The notes below the pieces were generated by a model. It ran no database searches, was not told the origin of the DNA, and was given only the letters and a program-made list of their open reading frames with translations. DNA of 7,423 nucleotides from Sphaerochaetaceae bacterium (GTDB lineage Bacteria; Spirochaetota; Spirochaetia; Sphaerochaetales; Sphaerochaetaceae): the NCBI GenBank assembly GCA_023231265.1, contig JALNVT010000129.1:1-7423 (forward strand). The letters run 5' to 3'. The position numbers were made by a program, and so were the translations under genes. Numbering within the stretch: the first letter of the stretch is position 1; every line of letters begins with the position of its first letter. Below are positions 6,000 to 7,423 of this stretch, piece after piece.

Positions 6000-6550
6000 T
6001 AGTTTTTTTAAAATAAATGAATAATTTATGGTGGTGTATTTTTTCAAGGTTTGAAATCTCTTTGTGTTAAGTTATTGGAAAAAAATAAAGTTGGAAATAA
6101 TAAAGAATTACATAATAATGCCATTAATTTTTGTAAAAATAGATATAAATATGCGTATGATAAAAAAAAGATCACAATTTATTTTTGTCAAATTTTTAAG
6201 AAAAGGTAAATTCAAAAGTTTGATTGTAAGTGTTCTGTAAATTTCTATCCTAGATATTTTACTTGAAAGCTTTTTATCAAACATAGATATATTGATTTTA
6301 CGGGGGTGGATATAGAAATTATTGTACTTAAAAATTTTTAAACAATTTAATTGAATAATTTTTATCCAGTCATGGTTGGAGGGATGAAAGAGTATGTGGC
6401 TATTTTGTAAATGACAAATCCATAATGAGAAATATATAAGATTGTAAGCGATTGATTGTTGAGAGTTAGATTATTAAATTTTACATGATCAGTAACACCA
6501 AAAATGAATGGGATAATTGTTGCTGAAACCTAATGTAAAAAGGTGAGTAT
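6000..6550. other. Intergenic stretch with no recognisable gene
   Basis: About 670 bases (5921-6587) separate tRNA-Thr copies 4 and 5. Apart from the cluster promoter at one end and the copy-5 terminator at the other, I see no gene. On the minus strand one frame is free of stops from 6470 to 6111 (120 codons). Its first ATG, at about codon 62, opens a 59-codon frame (MFDKKLSSKIS and so on) with no Shine-Dalgarno site. A second minus frame is open from 6529 to 6365 (55 codons) without a start. Neither translation resembles a family I know. The sequence is AT-rich, and the plus strand looks G-rich relative to C. It may be decayed coding DNA or simple spacer. Confidence 0.5.
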
Positions 6551-6552
6551 AT

Positions 6553-6582
6553 AAAAAAAGACCTTCAAATTAATGAAGGTCT
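6553..6582 (-). terminator. Terminator of tRNA-Thr copy 5
   Basis: On the minus strand, a perfect 9-bp stem AGACCTTCA (6582-6574) and TGAAGGTCT (6567-6559) with loop TTAATT, followed by a T run (A6553-A6559). It lies six bases after the tRNA. Confidence 0.9.
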
Positions 6583-6587
6583 CTATT

Positions 6588-6661
6588 AGCCACCTGTCGG
6601 ATTCGAACTGACGACCCCGAGATTACAAATCACGTGCTCTGACCAACTGAGCTAAGGTGGC
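6588..6661 (-). tRNA. trnT: tRNA-Thr(UGU), copy 5, separate unit
   Basis: Identical to copies 1-3, including U73, U29-U41 and A52-C62, but 667 bases from the cluster with its own promoter and terminator. No CCA is encoded. Confidence 0.93.
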
Positions 6662-6672
6662 GTGTATGGGTG

Positions 6673-6701
6673 ATACTATAGCAGAGTTGATAATCTGTCA
6701 A
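6673..6701 (-). promoter_or_regulatory. Promoter of tRNA-Thr copy 5
   Basis: On the minus strand, a perfect TTGACA (6701-6696), then either TAGTAT (6678-6673) at 17 bases or TATAGT (6680-6675) at 15 bases. The -35 is shared in sequence with the cluster promoter, but the spacer differs. Confidence 0.65.
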
Positions 6702-6904
6702 TAGAAAATAAATTTTTTTAATTTTTTTTGAGAGATCATATCGTCATCAGTTCATTTTTTTACAAAACAAATTGGTAAAACGTATGGATTGTTGTTTTAA
6801 TCATCATGATTTAATAAATGAATAATAAAATCTCATATAAATAGACGATAAAAAAGCAAAATAGCTTTTTTTGAGCAAATAATGAACTTTTTTGATACAA
6901 ACTG

Positions 6905-6933
6905 TTGACTTTAAGCCCAAAAATCAGTAAATT
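6905..6933 (+). promoter_or_regulatory. Promoter of tRNA-Tyr
   Basis: TTGACT (6905-6910), a 17-base spacer and TAAATT (6928-6933). The predicted start is near 6940, about ten bases before the tRNA. A short AT-rich hairpin with a T run at 6851-6872 lies upstream and may be a weak plus-strand terminator. Confidence 0.6.
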
Positions 6934-6949
6934 CCTAAGTGTATTTAAC

Positions 6950-7031
6950 GGGGAGGTTCCCGAGCGGTCAAAGGGGCCAGACTGTAAATCTGTTGGCTAC
7001 GCCTTCGAAGGTTCGAATCCTTCTCTCCCCA
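6950..7031 (+). tRNA. trnY: tRNA-Tyr(GUA)
   Basis: A class II tRNA of 82 bases: acceptor GGGGAGG with TCTCCCC (one G-U), D arm CCC/GGG, anticodon loop CTGTAAA with anticodon GTA, a long variable arm with GGC/GCC stem, T arm GAAGG/CCTTC with loop TTCGAAT, discriminator A7031. The string TTCCCGAGCGG matches the usual tyrosine D region. C27-U43 at the foot of the anticodon stem does not pair. CCA is not encoded. Confidence 0.96.
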
Positions 7032-7037
7032 ACTATT

Positions 7038-7062
7038 AGGTCTTCTCTATTTGAGAAGACCT
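7038..7062 (+). terminator. Hairpin between tRNA-Tyr and the YkgJ-like gene, weak U tract
   Basis: A perfect 10-bp stem AGGTCTTCTC/GAGAAGACCT with a five-base loop starts seven bases after tRNA-Tyr. The tail TTGTTGTATTT has an interrupted T tract, so termination may be partial. Some read-through into the gene at 7091 would then supply its transcript, since no separate promoter is evident in the short gap. Confidence 0.55.
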
Positions 7063-7090
7063 TGTTGTATTTAAGGTTTAGTGAGGAAAA

Positions 7091-7423
7091 ATGAGTAAAA
7101 TTATTAAAAAAGGGTTATACTTCGAATGTCAAGGTTGCAATTACTGCTGCAGCGTAGAACCTGGTTATGTTTTTTTGAGCCAGGAAGATTTGGACAGACT
7201 TTCTACTCATTTTTCTTTATCTCAAGAAGATTTTATTGCAAAATATTGTAGAAAAGTGGATATTGGTATTGGATATCGAATTAGTTTGCTAGAAAGAGAG
7301 AATTATGATTGCATTTTTCTAAGTAAAAATGGTTGCACTTGCTATTCTGCAAGACCTCTTCAGTGTCGAACTTATCCTTTTTGGCCTTCAGTTGTGGAAG
7401 ATAAAGAAGCTTGGGAAAAAGAA
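7091..7423 (+). CDS. YkgJ-type cysteine-cluster (CxxCxxCC) protein, 3' end outside window
   Basis: The first 111 codons of a YkgJ family (zinc- or iron-chelating cysteine cluster) protein, with no stop before the window edge. ATG 7091 is preceded by GAGG with a four-base spacer. Cysteines follow the family layout: C13-x2-C16-x2-C19-C20 (CQGCNYCC), then C74 in YDCIFL, C82 and C84 in NGCTCY, and C92 in ARPLQCRTYPFWP (87-99), which matches the usual C-x-iY-x2-RP-x2-CR-x-YPF signature. The cluster is expected to bind a metal, and the cellular role is not firmly known. C53 is an extra cysteine. It lies downstream of tRNA-Tyr and may rely on read-through of the intervening hairpin. Confidence 0.92.
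   Translation, partial: MSKIIKKGLYFECQGCNYCCSVEPGYVFLSQEDLDRLSTHFSLSQEDFIAKYCRKVDIGIGYRISLLERENYDCIFLSKNGCTCYSARPLQCRTYPFWPSVVEDKEAWEKE

Noticed and set aside
6382..6411. Tiny plus-strand frame after a purine-rich site in the tRNA spacer
   Set aside because: Only about a dozen codons with low information; no support beyond chance.

Overview
This is an AT-rich bacterial window with short intergenic gaps, clear Shine-Dalgarno sites and intrinsic terminators. Nothing in it fixes the taxon. The gene mix (a large DUF1015 protein, an AroH-type chorismate mutase, a DivIC-like protein, ThiN) and the codon bias suggest a low-GC spirochaete or Firmicute relative; this is a low-confidence inference.

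Layout. Positions 1-129 look like the 3' tail of a group II intron (domains V and VI) whose body and any reverse transcriptase lie left of the window. Next, on the minus strand, is a two-helix membrane protein (188-1315) with a degenerate GGDEF-like C-terminus. It diverges from a DivIC/FtsB-like gene (1392-1871) across overlapping promoters. The DivIC-like gene overlaps a TsaC/YrdC gene (1852-2436), which ends at a terminator facing a minus-strand DUF1015 gene (2523-3836). Divergent from that is an apparent operon of thiN (3925-4554), an unrecognised small membrane protein (4575-4916) and aroH (4951-5322), closed by a terminator.

The right part is tRNA-rich. Four tandem tRNA-Thr(UGU) genes on the minus strand (5505-5920) sit between a near-consensus promoter and a terminator. 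A fifth copy (6588-6661) has its own promoter and terminator. About 670 bases between them have no recognisable gene. A plus-strand tRNA-Tyr(GUA) (6950-7031) follows, then the start of a YkgJ-type cysteine-cluster protein that runs off the right edge.

Functionally the window is mostly housekeeping: septum formation, t6A tRNA modification, thiamine diphosphate synthesis, aromatic amino acid synthesis and tRNA supply. The least ordinary items are the five-copy tRNA-Thr(UGU) set with the same non-canonical stem pairs in every copy, the repeat-bearing GGDEF-like membrane protein, the two-helix DivIC-like protein and the intron tail. I did not see a convincing new defence or mobile system.
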